Of a stretch of 64,000 nucleotides of DNA, positions 1 to 8,411 are shown one piece after another. The notes beneath the pieces are model-generated. The model did not search any database, was not told where the DNA came from, and worked only from the letters and a program-made list of their open reading frames with translations. Each line of letters starts with the position of its first letter. Position 1 is the stretch's first letter. A program made the translations under genes and the position numbers. Source of the DNA: an uncultured Lachnospiraceae bacterium (GTDB taxonomy: Bacteria; Bacillota; Clostridia; Lachnospirales; Lachnospiraceae); assembly GCA_947631625.1 (NCBI GenBank), contig CANRMA010000013.1, positions 1-64,000 on the forward strand, in the 5' to 3' direction.

Positions 1-120
1 GTATATGTAGAAAAAAATATACGGAATTACGATAACTTCAAACAGCTGTACAATATATAGAAAAATAAGAAATAAATAATCAGATTCCATACCATATGTT
101 GTATTGTGCAATATTTTTAT
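1..120. repeat. 120-bp direct repeat, copy A
   Basis: Aligns without gaps to 5481-5600; by hand count 95 of 120 positions agree. The best conserved blocks are the first 30 bases, the AT-rich block at 51-65 and the stretch at 91-115. The two copies frame the IetAS-like island. Copy A starts at the window edge, so it may extend further left. Confidence 0.85.
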
Positions 121-218
121 CATCTAAAAATCATAAGCATTTATACGGAATGAAATAGCCGGGTTGGAGTAAAGATATTGTCAGTTGATAGAAAATAAAT
201 AAAAAGAGTATTGGTTCC

Positions 219-648
219 TTGATGTATAATAATTTCAACCAAAAACAAAAACCGAAAGGATTACCAATACACGTGGATATTATAACACTGATCAAGGAGC
301 TTGTCACCGTATTGTTGGATGCGGAGGAGAAATTTCTGAAACATCTGGAAACTTTCTCAGCATTTGAGGAGAGCGTGCATGGACTGACAGACCGGATGTC
401 GGCAGACTTCCTTGTGTTGGTATTGACAAACGTGGACACCCTGATACGGGGAAGTGGGAAAACCAGATGCCTGCTAGATGAACTGATCCGGCTTCCTGAT
501 AGGGAAAGGCTTACACCTGCAGTTGAGACGGTATACAGCGGCACAGAGGGAAGTCATGAAATATGCAGAAGTGCTGCATAGAAGCATTGCAGAGGGCTCC
601 ACAGTGTGCAAGATACTTGCGATCCGTGAGCAGATTGGGAATATTTAA
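219..648 (+). pseudogene. ISLre2-family transposase remnant
   Basis: The first frame (219-581) reads like the N-terminal part of ISLre2 (UPF0236) transposases: a helical LVTVLLDAEEKFLKHLETF segment, then a VLTNVDTLIR segment, then the family-like LLDELIRLPDRERLTP. Full-length transposases of this family are over 400 residues. Here the segment between the DTLIR region and the LLDEL region is missing. After about position 520 the coding sense moves to another frame (556-648, starting MKYAEVLHRSIAEG and ending at TAA). This is an internally deleted, frameshifted insertion-sequence fossil just inside direct-repeat copy A. The family call is from remembered motifs; no other IS end was recognised. 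Confidence 0.7.
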
Positions 649-675
649 CTTGTCAAAAAAGAATGCCTATGAAAT

Positions 676-993
676 TTACTTCATCATATATTTTATAATT
701 TCTATCAATGTACCACTTGCCACACCTTTAAAAATATCTGACAAAAAAATCTTAGAATTCTTTTTTAAGACATCTATAAAACCATATTTATCTTCTTTCA
801 TTGCACAATTGAGCGCATTTTTAGAAGCATCGTACTCTTTTGATTTTTTAGATAGTTTACCTAATACCTTTATAAATTCATCCTGTAACATTTCCCAATC
901 TATATTATTAACTGAATTCATATTTACTGAATTATTGTTACCTATAACTATTGCATTATTTTCTAATTGGCTATCAGTGATATTTATATTCAT
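676..993 (-). CDS. small protein with N-terminal RHIM/amyloid-like motif
   Basis: 105 residues. The N-terminus is polar and beta-prone and carries AIVIGNNNSVNM at about residues 14-25. This fits the RHIM-type core pattern (I/V)-x-(I/V/L)-G-x-x-N-x-(hydrophobic). The rest (about 30-105) is helical, with a lysine-rich middle and a C-terminal amphipathic/hydrophobic stretch, GVASGTLIEIIKYMMK, that could touch membrane. It starts 8 bp after the stop of the upstream gene on the same strand, so the two are probably co-transcribed. The upstream protein ends in the similar IIIGNEN, which suggests the two interact by homotypic amyloid-like contact. I do not recognise the C-terminal domain. The motif assignment is inference; that this is a real gene is supported by the operon layout and coding character. 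Confidence 0.7.
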   Translation of the reverse strand: MNINITDSQLENNAIVIGNNNSVNMNSVNNIDWEMLQDEFIKVLGKLSKKSKEYDASKNALNCAMKEDKYGFIDVLKKNSKIFLSDIFKGVASGTLIEIIKYMMK

Positions 994-1001
994 TGCTTTA
1001 C

Positions 1002-1472
1002 CTAATTTTCATTTCCTATAATAATTGGCGCATTAGATAATTTACATCGATAAAAATCTACATTAATTTCTTGAATATAGTGATTATTTATACAATATTC
1101 AATTACTTCCATAACTTGTTCTAAAAACTCCATACTATGACAATAAATACAATAAACTTTACCAGAGTTTAAAAATATATTCAAATACATGTCATTATTC
1201 TCATAATTAAATTTAATTAAAAGAACAACATATACAATTACTGCTATAATAAAAAATATACCAATATTTTTCAAAAATCTACTAATATCTATCCCTATAA
1301 AAAATATTCCTATTATCATTAATACAATAGCCCAATAATTAAATTTTTTTTTGGGAGCAGGTTCAGCACTAACATGTGAAATATTACTTATTTGCAATAA
1401 CGTTTTATTAAAGGAAATTATATTGTTTTCAATTTTAAAGTTACTTGTATTAATTTTTTTGCTTTCGTCCAT
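1002..1472 (-). CDS. DUF6232-like membrane protein with C-terminal IIIGNEN tail
   Basis: 156 residues. Residues 10-40 form a short beta-rich segment (FKIENNIISFNKTLLQISNI), followed by two hydrophobic segments at about 48-64 and 70-89 that look like a membrane hairpin. A soluble C-terminal part contains SGKVYCIYCHSMEFLEQVMEV. This order (beta segment, two transmembrane helices, then a segment resembling a PH-like half) matches DUF6232-type proteins, which often occur in bacterial conflict loci. The protein ends in SNAPIIIGNEN, close to the NAIVIGNNN segment of the next gene product. It is first in a two-gene minus-strand operon, divergent from the IetA-like gene. Family call moderate; role unknown. 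Confidence 0.7.
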   Translation of the reverse strand: MDESKKINTSNFKIENNIISFNKTLLQISNISHVSAEPAPKKKFNYWAIVLMIIGIFFIGIDISRFLKNIGIFFIIAVIVYVVLLIKFNYENNDMYLNIFLNSGKVYCIYCHSMEFLEQVMEVIEYCINNHYIQEINVDFYRCKLSNAPIIIGNEN

Positions 1473-2016
1473 TCTCTTTTATTCCTTTCAATAAATAATC
1501 GTATATTTATATTGACTTCATATATTTCTTTTATTATAGCATTTTAATACACTATATAAATTGTATGTGCAAAAAAAGTCAAAAATAAAAGGAAATTGGC
1601 ATATCGGGTATATCTGATCTATCCAATAAACCCAATATGCCCTTATATTTATATATCTTAATCTCTTTCAAACGTGTTTTCATTTCAACTTTAAGTAATA
1701 TTGCATATACAAGTTTTGGTACTTTATTTTTATATATGCAGTCATAATCAAAAAGCAGTCTGTTTTAATAGCTTATAGTTCTCAAATGCCTCATCAGGAG
1801 TACTCTAATTTGTGATACAATGCTTTTGTAAAAGCACATATGTGCGCATGAGACCAGTATTCTATTCGTTAGATGTTGGTTTCTTTTTTATTGGAATTTT
1901 TTTTCCCATACTTAATAAATCACTATCCAAAACAAATGCTAATACAGTACTTGTCCCAATATTGACAAAAATGTCCCATAGTGTTAAGTTATATATATGA
2001 AAGAGGAGTGGATCAT
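1473..2016. other. AT-rich divergent intergenic region with hairpin
   Basis: About 540 bases without a convincing gene between the divergent DUF6232-like and IetA-like genes. It contains an inverted repeat at 1598-1641 (GGCATATCGGGT pairing with ACCCAATATGCC, 11 of 12 matches). Close to the ATPase gene is a short palindrome at 1951-1968 (TTGTC, 8-base spacer, GACAA) that overlaps a TTGACA hexamer at 1962-1967. The position suits control of one or both operons, for example an operator or terminator, but no regulator gene is adjacent. Confidence 0.4.
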
Positions 2017-3066
2017 ATGAAAAAAAAGAGCGTTATTAATTTAATTAAATATCATGCGGAGAATAATGATGTTGGTTTTCGAAGTGAAGCTTATGAAATA
2101 GCAAGATATTTTGATCAAGTGGGGGACTATCAGCTTGCGGAATATATTATGGCTTTGATGTCAAATGCCAATACATTTATTCCTCAAATGAGCGAGAACG
2201 AATCAGCTATGTTTGAAAAAGTTGAAAAGATGAGTGATCCTTTATGGTTACCGGATGATATCACTCAAGATTTATTAGGAATTGTGCACGCGGTAGCGCA
2301 TAATGCAGGAATAAATAAATTTTTGTTTCAGGGAGCGCCGGGAACCGGTAAAACAGAAGCTGTTAAACAGTTGGCGCGAATTTTGGAAAGAGAAATATAT
2401 ATGGTTGATTTTTCAGCCATTGTTGACAGCAAAATGGGTCAGACACAGAAAAATATGTCGGAACTATTTAAGGAGATAAATAGTTTTGTTCATCCGGAAA
2501 AAGTCATAGTATTATTTGACGAGATAGATGCCGTTGCCTTAGACAGAACAAATGCCAATGATTTGCGTGAGATGGGACGAGTAACCTCTTCATTGCTTAA
2601 GAACATGGATCGTATGGATGAAAGAATAGTGTTGGTGGCAACTACAAATCTGTATGAACATTTTGATAAGGCATTGATTAGACGTTTTGATTCAGTTATT
2701 GATTTCAATAGATATTCTCAAAGCGATTTGCTAGATATTTCAGAAGAATATTTGAATAAGTTTTTAACCAAATTTAACTTGGCGAAGAAGGATATAAGAT
2801 TATTTAGAAAAATAATGATGTTGCTTTCTCCATTACCGTATCCGGGAGATTTGAAGAATTTGATAAAAACAGCAGTAGCATTTAGTAAACCGGATGATGA
2901 ATTGGACTATTTTCGGAGATTGTATTATACGATTACAGGTGAAAAACCAGAAGATATTAAAAAGTTGCAAGAACAGAAGTTTACAATAAGAGAAATTGAG
3001 ATTTTAAGTAAAATACCGAAGAGTAGTGTCGCCAGAGAATTAAAGGAGATGAGTGAAGATGAATAA
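2017..3066 (+). CDS. ietA: AAA ATPase, IetA-like
   Basis: 349 residues from the ATG at 2017, chosen because AAGAGGAG lies 8 bases upstream; an upstream in-frame GTG at 1981 has no such site. The AAA core is clear: Walker A GAPGTGKT at about residues 106-113, Walker B VLFDEID with D168/E169, and a sensor/arginine-finger segment ALIRRFD near 215. The C-terminal ~60 residues are helical, with a KFTIREIEILSKIP segment. The gene overlaps the following subtilase gene by 8 bases, so translation is probably coupled. An AAA ATPase followed by an S8 protease is the layout of IetA-IetS, first described as a Ti-plasmid maintenance pair in Agrobacterium and later listed as an anti-phage system. The assignment rests on gene order and domains, not alignment. 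Confidence 0.85.
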   Translation: MKKKSVINLIKYHAENNDVGFRSEAYEIARYFDQVGDYQLAEYIMALMSNANTFIPQMSENESAMFEKVEKMSDPLWLPDDITQDLLGIVHAVAHNAGINKFLFQGAPGTGKTEAVKQLARILEREIYMVDFSAIVDSKMGQTQKNMSELFKEINSFVHPEKVIVLFDEIDAVALDRTNANDLREMGRVTSSLLKNMDRMDERIVLVATTNLYEHFDKALIRRFDSVIDFNRYSQSDLLDISEEYLNKFLTKFNLAKKDIRLFRKIMMLLSPLPYPGDLKNLIKTAVAFSKPDDELDYFRRLYYTITGEKPEDIKKLQEQKFTIREIEILSKIPKSSVARELKEMSEDE

Positions 3067-5299
3067 TATTTTGCAATTAAAAGGTCAATTTCAAAAACGG
3101 AAAGCTCCTGGCAGTTTTGGTCCCACAAATTTGCCAAAAGAGAAAGCTGTCAGCGCAGAGCATGTTTTGAAATTGAAAAGTCAGTTACAAGATATTATTG
3201 CTTTTTGGAACCAAGAAAAAATAATCAATGGAGCTCTGGTCAGTGTATATTACAGAAAGGTTGTAGCAAAGAGTAACAGAATTCAGCTTTTATTGTCGGA
3301 TGGTGGGAGACACCCAAACCAATCCGTACGAGGCGCAAAGTTCATAGAGGGATATAATGAAAAAAATGAATTGGTTCAAAAACATGTAATTACTTATTTT
3401 CTTGCTACAGATTCGTTACAGAAATCAATAGTGCTTTTGGATAAGTGTGCTGCCACTATCCAGAATTTTTATGATGGAAATATTTCAAGTAATGATACAG
3501 AACTGATTAATGCGGGTGTATACAATGATAATACTATGAGTAAAAGTTCTTTTCTAAAAACACTTGTAGATTGTTTTTATGTAGAGAATTTTCGCATGGA
3601 TTGCACGCCTAAAACTGTGAACGGGCAGTCTATTGTGACCATATATAAAACAGGTGTTGATACAATCGAGTTGTTAAGTAGATTAGGTATAAATATGTTT
3701 AATGTCAAAATGATAGATGAAACAACTTTGAGGATGGAAAAAGACGAGATAGACATTTTGTATGATAAAGCACCATATTTGGTTTCTATGAGTGTTAAGG
3801 ATTTTGCTGAAATTGACTATGACATTACTGGCTGCGAGGAATATGAAGAGCAGGTCTTGATAAAAAAGCCTGAGAATGAACCCGTTGTAGGTGTTATTGA
3901 TACGCAATTTGATAAGAGGGTATATTTTAGTGATTGGGTAGAATATCAAAAATGTATAAGTGATGATATTGACTTACATACTGAGGATTTTTTTCACGGG
4001 ACTGCCGTAACATCAATTATTGTCGATGGTCCAACGTTTAATCCAAGATTACAAGATAATTGCGGTAATTTTAGAGTTCGCCATTTTGGAGTGGCTATGG
4101 CAGGTGGATTTAGTTCGTTTGCGATATTGAAGCAGATTCGTGAAATTGTTCGGAATAATAGAGATATAAAAGTGTGGAATTTGTCATTGGGTTCTGCAAT
4201 GGAAATTGACGCAAATTTCATATCTCCTGAAGCAGCTGAATTGGACAAAATTCAGTATGAATATGATGTTATTTTTGTAGTTGCAGGTACAAACAAGAAG
4301 AAAAATTCAAATGTTGATAAAATAGGCGCACCGGCGGATTCGTTGAATTCATTGGTGGTGAATGCAGTGGATTTTAGTGGAAAACCGACATCCTATACTC
4401 GAAGAGGGCCGGTATTATCTTTTTTTTATAAGCCGGATGTGTGTTACTATGGTGGAGATGGACCGGATAAAATAGTGGTTTGTGAACCTTTAGGTAAAGC
4501 AACTGTAACAGGCACATCTTTTGCAGCGCCTTGGATAACTCGTAAAATGGCATATCTCATACATATTATGGGATTAAGCCGTGAAGTGGCAAAAGCGTTA
4601 ATAATCGATTCTGCAGCAGGATGGGATCGACAAGATACCATAAAGTATGAAAAAGGGTATGGTATTGTACCAAAAAGGATTGAGGATATTTTATATTCTA
4701 GAGAAGACGAAATTAAATTTATTATGTCTGGAAGCATTGATGAGTATGAAGTATATACTTATAATATTCCGGTTCCGCAGTATATGAATGCGCACCCTTT
4801 CTTTGCAAAGGCCACGCTTGCGTATTTTCCGCAAAGTGACCGTAATCAAGGTGTTGACTATACATCAACTGAGATGGATATTCACTTTGGAAGAATTGCG
4901 GAGCTGAAAGGAAAAGCAGTAATTAAAGCTATAGATTATAACAAACAAGCAGAAGAAGGTCTCAATACAATCTATGAGGAAGATGCACGAAAGTTGTATC
5001 GTAAGTGGGATAATGTCAAGCATATTAGTGAGGCGTTGAAAGAAAAAGGGCGCCCTCGCAAAGCATATCAATCTGGTATGTGGGGATTGAGTATTAAAAC
5101 CAAGGAGAGACTTGATTCGAAAGCTAGTAGAGGTTTGCGGTTTGGTGTTGTTGTCACTTTACGAGAAATGAATGGTGAAAATAGAATAAATGATTTCATA
5201 AAGCTGTGCATGATGAGAGGATGGGTTGTTTCCAGACTTGATGTGCATACACAGATTGATGTTTATGTTAAATCTGAGGAAGAGATTACGTTTGAATAG
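3059..5299 (+). CDS. ietS: subtilisin-like S8 serine protease, IetS-like
   Basis: About 746 residues. The start may be ATG 3059 (AAAGGAG ends 10 bases upstream) or GTG 3053, too close to that site. The full S8 triad is present; counting from 3053 it is Asp283 in GVIDTQFDK, His315 in HGTAVTSI and Ser489 in GTSFAAPW. The ~270-residue N-terminal extension and ~230-residue C-terminal beta-rich part are typical of the large, cytoplasmic subtilases paired with AAA ATPases, and there is no signal peptide. The likely role is an effector protease held in check or activated by the ATPase upstream during phage infection or plasmid loss. The catalytic residues and pairing are seen; the defence role follows from the known IetAS pair and is inferred here. 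Confidence 0.85.
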   Translation: MNNILQLKGQFQKRKAPGSFGPTNLPKEKAVSAEHVLKLKSQLQDIIAFWNQEKIINGALVSVYYRKVVAKSNRIQLLLSDGGRHPNQSVRGAKFIEGYNEKNELVQKHVITYFLATDSLQKSIVLLDKCAATIQNFYDGNISSNDTELINAGVYNDNTMSKSSFLKTLVDCFYVENFRMDCTPKTVNGQSIVTIYKTGVDTIELLSRLGINMFNVKMIDETTLRMEKDEIDILYDKAPYLVSMSVKDFAEIDYDITGCEEYEEQVLIKKPENEPVVGVIDTQFDKRVYFSDWVEYQKCISDDIDLHTEDFFHGTAVTSIIVDGPTFNPRLQDNCGNFRVRHFGVAMAGGFSSFAILKQIREIVRNNRDIKVWNLSLGSAMEIDANFISPEAAELDKIQYEYDVIFVVAGTNKKKNSNVDKIGAPADSLNSLVVNAVDFSGKPTSYTRRGPVLSFFYKPDVCYYGGDGPDKIVVCEPLGKATVTGTSFAAPWITRKMAYLIHIMGLSREVAKALIIDSAAGWDRQDTIKYEKGYGIVPKRIEDILYSREDEIKFIMSGSIDEYEVYTYNIPVPQYMNAHPFFAKATLAYFPQSDRNQGVDYTSTEMDIHFGRIAELKGKAVIKAIDYNKQAEEGLNTIYEEDARKLYRKWDNVKHISEALKEKGRPRKAYQSGMWGLSIKTKERLDSKASRGLRFGVVVTLREMNGENRINDFIKLCMMRGWVVSRLDVHTQIDVYVKSEEEITFE

Positions 5300-5876
5300 G
5301 GTTAATTATCAGAGGACGATTATTTATGTATTTCACCCGTATATACCGTGCCCTTTTTTATTAAATAATAGAATAACAGATATTTATTTGTTGATAGAAT
5401 TGTTTAAAAATATGTTTTTACGTAATCTTATAGGCCTATAATAAACGATATATTCCGATGATGCAAACATTTTGTCTGTCATATATGTAGAAAAAAATAC
5501 ACGGAATAACGTCAATTATAAATACATATACAATATATAGAAAAATAGTAAAGTGATAATAAAATTTAATACTATATGTTGTATTGTGCAAAATTTTTGC
5601 CGTTCAGAGGATAATTAACATAACGCAGTACTGAATAAGTGTTTACAGCTTGTACTAAAAATATCGGTATGTTAAAATAACCTCAGGCAAAGAAATTCTA
5701 AGAGTCTTATATATCTTAATCAGTTTTTATATTTTATATAAAATCGAAGCTGTCTCAAACAGAAATATCTCTGGAAAACTCCTTGCTTACAACATAATAA
5801 GGCAGGGAGAAAGAGGAGACTAAGAGTTAGAGTTCTCCCTGGCATAATATTTTTGATTATGAAAGAGAGGGCAGTA
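5300..5876. other. intergenic region with direct-repeat copy B and hairpin
   Basis: 577 bases without a convincing gene between the IetS-like gene and the Rpn nuclease. It holds the second copy of the 120-bp repeat (5481-5600) and an inverted repeat close to the nuclease gene: GCAGGGAGAA at 5802-5811 pairs with TTCTCCCTGGC at 5833-5843. The rest is AT-rich with no recognisable signal. Confidence 0.6.
5481..5600. repeat. 120-bp direct repeat, copy B
   Basis: Ungapped match to 1-120 (95 of 120 identical by hand count). It lies downstream of the IetS-like gene and upstream of an Rpn-type nuclease gene. The level of divergence suggests an old duplication. It could be the edge of the island or a leader that both loci once shared. 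Confidence 0.85.
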
Positions 5877-6908
5877 ATGCAGAAGAACGAAACGGAAAAG
5901 ATAAAAGAGAGGGAAAACGAAAAAGAAGAAACGGGAAATAAATCATACGGAAAAGATGAAGTAATAAGCAAAGCAGACGAAAGAGAAAAGCTAAAAAATA
6001 AAGATAATATAAAAGACAATGAAAGAAAAACAGGACTAGAAACAACCCCGGAAACACTAAATAACATAACAGAATTCACACATACCAACCTAAGTGATTT
6101 CGCCCTGTTTTTATCAGTAATGAAAGTAAAAGCCGCATACGAGGATGTGCTTAGCATAATACTCAACGAAGACAGCTTAAAACTCAAAGAAGTCAAGGTA
6201 GAGCAGGTCATACTAAATAAATCCGGAAAGCGGGCAATCCGTCTGGATGCCTGGGCGCAGGATATGAAAGAACGTCAGTTCGATATGGAGATGCAGAACG
6301 ACACCGATTCGGACGATATCCGCAAGCGCTCACGCTTTTATCAGGGAATGCTTGATACCCCAATCCTAAAATCCGGAAGGAAGACACGCTATAAAAACCT
6401 GCCTTCAACAGTGATAATATTTATAACGCAGGACGACATTTTCGAAAAAGACCTTGCACGATATACATTCAGTGAAAGATGCGAGGAAGTACCGGACCTG
6501 CCGCTTAACGACGGAACGAAAAAGATATTTTTAAATATGAGCAGCCGAAACGGAAGGCCTGAGCTCGTGAGCCTGTTACAGTATATGAAAAATACTACGA
6601 TTAATAATCCGGATATAAAAGTCCTGGACAAACGCATACTTGATCTGGACAGGATAGTGGAAGAGGTCAAGCAGTCAGAAGAATGGGAGGATGCCAGTAT
6701 GAACATTTATGAAATGGGGATAGAGCGTGGGAAGGAAGAAGGTATGGAAAAGGGCATAAAGAAAGGCGAAAGATCAGGACTTGAAAAAGGTATAATAAGC
6801 AGTATAGACGCGCTTATGAAAAATTTGAACTGGGATTTGCCCAAAGCTTGTGAAAGTATTGGAATAAGCGTTGAAAAGTATCAAAGAGCAAAGAAGAATC
6901 TTAGTTAA
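5877..6908 (+). CDS. Rpn-family PD-(D/E)XK nuclease (putative transposase)
   Basis: 343 residues from ATG 5877, preceded by GAGAGGG 7 bases upstream; earlier in-frame starts (TTG 5853, ATG 5859) lack a site. After a ~65-residue highly charged, lysine/glutamate-rich leader comes the PD-(D/E)XK core: RLDAWAQD followed by FDMEMQ, then YQGMLD and a beta-strand STVIIFITQDD. This matches the Rpn/TIGR01784 family, whose E. coli members are DNA endonucleases that promote recombination. The C-terminus has the family's charged repeat GIERGKEEGMEKGIKKGERSG, a region prone to length variation. The acidic leader is unusual compared with its relatives. It sits just outside the repeat-framed island. Function as a nuclease is inferred from the family. 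Confidence 0.85.
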   Translation: MQKNETEKIKERENEKEETGNKSYGKDEVISKADEREKLKNKDNIKDNERKTGLETTPETLNNITEFTHTNLSDFALFLSVMKVKAAYEDVLSIILNEDSLKLKEVKVEQVILNKSGKRAIRLDAWAQDMKERQFDMEMQNDTDSDDIRKRSRFYQGMLDTPILKSGRKTRYKNLPSTVIIFITQDDIFEKDLARYTFSERCEEVPDLPLNDGTKKIFLNMSSRNGRPELVSLLQYMKNTTINNPDIKVLDKRILDLDRIVEEVKQSEEWEDASMNIYEMGIERGKEEGMEKGIKKGERSGLEKGIISSIDALMKNLNWDLPKACESIGISVEKYQRAKKNLS

Positions 6909-6953
6909 AAATTTCTTAATGTGGGTATTTTATCCATATCATTAAAAAGATTT

Positions 6954-6981
6954 TTGACAAGAAAAAATGATATGTTACAAT
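6954..6981 (+). promoter_or_regulatory. predicted sigma-A promoter
   Basis: TTGACA at 6954-6959 and TACAAT at 6976-6981 with a 16-base spacer, 53 bases upstream of the acetyltransferase start. Confidence 0.65.
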
Positions 6982-7034
6982 AAAATACAGAAATAAAGCA
7001 TAATAGCGTATAAAAAGGAAATTTATTAAAATAA

Positions 7035-7637
7035 ATGGAAAATATTAAGAATATTGGGAGTATGGACATTAAAATAAGAATTGCCGATCTGTCCGATGCT
7101 GAAGAATTGCTTGGTATATACAGACCTTATGTAGAAAAAACCGCTATATCTTTTGAGTATGAAGTCCCTACGGTTGATGAATTTAGAAAACGTATAGAAA
7201 GAACGCTTCAAAAATATCCATATCTTATTGCAGAGTGTAACGGTGAAATTCTAGGGTATACATATGCAGGGCCTTTTGTGGGGAGAGCGGCATATGAATG
7301 GGGTATCGAAACAACCATATATCTTAAGGAAGATAAGAAGAAGCTGGGGATTGGCAGGAAGCTCTATGAGGCTTTGGAAAGCATATTAAAGAAGCAGAAT
7401 ATCCTTAATATGAATGCGTGTATAGGGTATCCGGACGAAGACGACGAATATCTTAATAAAAACAGCGCCAAATTTCATGAGCATATGGGATTTAAAATGG
7501 TTGGAGAGTTTCATAAGTGCGGTTATAAATTCGGCAGATGGTACAATATGATCTGGATGGAAAAGATAATAGGTGAGCATAAGGCGAATCAGCCTGAGGT
7601 GATAAGGTTTCCGGAGATTAGAGATATGGTGGATTGA
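7035..7637 (+). CDS. GNAT N-acetyltransferase, phosphinothricin acetyltransferase-like
   Basis: 200 residues. The sequence follows the Pat/Bar branch of the GNAT fold: an early IRIADLSDAEELLGIYRPYV, the GEILGYTYAGPF strand, the acyl-CoA-binding loop KKLGIGRKLYEAL (residues about 107-119, a Q/RxxGxG/A-like turn), and the terminal FHEHMGFKMVGEFHKCGYKFG typical of this family. Members acetylate free amino groups of small molecules such as phosphinothricin or methionine sulfoximine. The start at 7035 follows AAAAGGA at about 14 bases, a long gap; ATG 7062 is in frame but has its GGGAG only one base away. It has its own promoter and ends convergently with the peroxidase gene. Substrate unknown. 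Confidence 0.85.
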   Translation: MENIKNIGSMDIKIRIADLSDAEELLGIYRPYVEKTAISFEYEVPTVDEFRKRIERTLQKYPYLIAECNGEILGYTYAGPFVGRAAYEWGIETTIYLKEDKKKLGIGRKLYEALESILKKQNILNMNACIGYPDEDDEYLNKNSAKFHEHMGFKMVGEFHKCGYKFGRWYNMIWMEKIIGEHKANQPEVIRFPEIRDMVD

Positions 7638-7655
7638 AGCGCCTTTAAAGCGCTT
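7635..7655. terminator. short hairpin between convergent genes
   Basis: GAAGCGC, a 7-base loop, then GCGCTTC: a perfect 7-bp stem that overlaps the ends of the acetyltransferase and peroxidase genes. No strong U tract is present, so termination is only likely. Confidence 0.4.
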
Positions 7656-8187
7656 CTTCCACCTTCGCTTTTACTGAGTCCATGGATTCGGTAGGTTCAA
7701 AACGGGTTACGATATTTCCGTCTCTGTCGATTAAAAATTTAGTGAAATTCCATTTTATACTTCCGTTGTTTTTATAATCTTTATCCATTTTTTTGGCGAC
7801 GCCTTTCATAACAAGCGACATAGCGCCTTTGCCGAAGCCTTCAAAGGAAGTATTTTCCGACAAGTATTTAAATAAAGGATCGGCGTTTTCTCCTCGTACC
7901 TCGATTTTGGAGAACTGGGGAAAAGTGATTCCGTAGCGGCCGGTGCAGAAGGAATGTATTTCCTCATCGCTTCCGGGAGCCTGCTCGTTAAATTGGTTAC
8001 AAGGAAAATCAAGTATTTCCAAACCGTCTTTTTTGTGGGCGTCATAAAGGTCCTGTAATTCATCGTATTGCGGGGTAAAACCGCAGCCGGTAGCGGTATT
8101 TACGATAAGAAGAACTTTACCTTTATAATCCGACAGAGCAACTTCGCTTCCGTCCTGAGCTTTTACTTTAAAATCATATACTGACAT
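7645..8187 (-). CDS. glutathione peroxidase-family thiol peroxidase
   Basis: 180 residues. The GPx signature is present: NTATGCGFTPQY with the peroxidatic cysteine at residue 35 (Cys, not selenocysteine), FPCNQFNEQAPG (resolving Cys63, Gln69) and IKWNFTKFLID with the tryptophan and asparagine of the catalytic tetrad. Bacterial enzymes of this kind (BsaA/BtuE-like) reduce hydroperoxides, usually with thioredoxin. Length is normal. GGAGGTGG lies just upstream of the ATG. It stands alone, tail to tail with the acetyltransferase. In an anaerobe its job would be peroxide detoxification. Confidence 0.93.
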   Translation of the reverse strand: MSVYDFKVKAQDGSEVALSDYKGKVLLIVNTATGCGFTPQYDELQDLYDAHKKDGLEILDFPCNQFNEQAPGSDEEIHSFCTGRYGITFPQFSKIEVRGENADPLFKYLSENTSFEGFGKGAMSLVMKGVAKKMDKDYKNNGSIKWNFTKFLIDRDGNIVTRFEPTESMDSVKAKVEEAL

Positions 8188-8411
8188 TTTTCCACCTCCG
8201 AATAATTAAATCGACACAAATTAAATTGTTCACAATTAAATTATATTCAAGGCTTATCACTTTGTCAAGAAATATTATCTTTAGTCTATATTTTTGTTTA
8301 TTATTTTACATTTATATTTTCGTTTGCATTTTATATTAAAGCAGTCAGTATTTTATGAAATATTATTTTTTGGGCGGTCTCTTACAAATATATACTATAT
8401 TATATAGAGAC

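Noticed and set aside
131-544. 137-residue minus-strand ORF over the ISLre2 remnant
   Set aside because: Antisense shadow of the transposase frame, low-complexity Ser/Phe composition.
1812-2000. 62-residue ORF upstream of the IetA-like gene
   Set aside because: AT-rich, no ribosome site, composition unlike a protein; overlaps the likely regulatory region.
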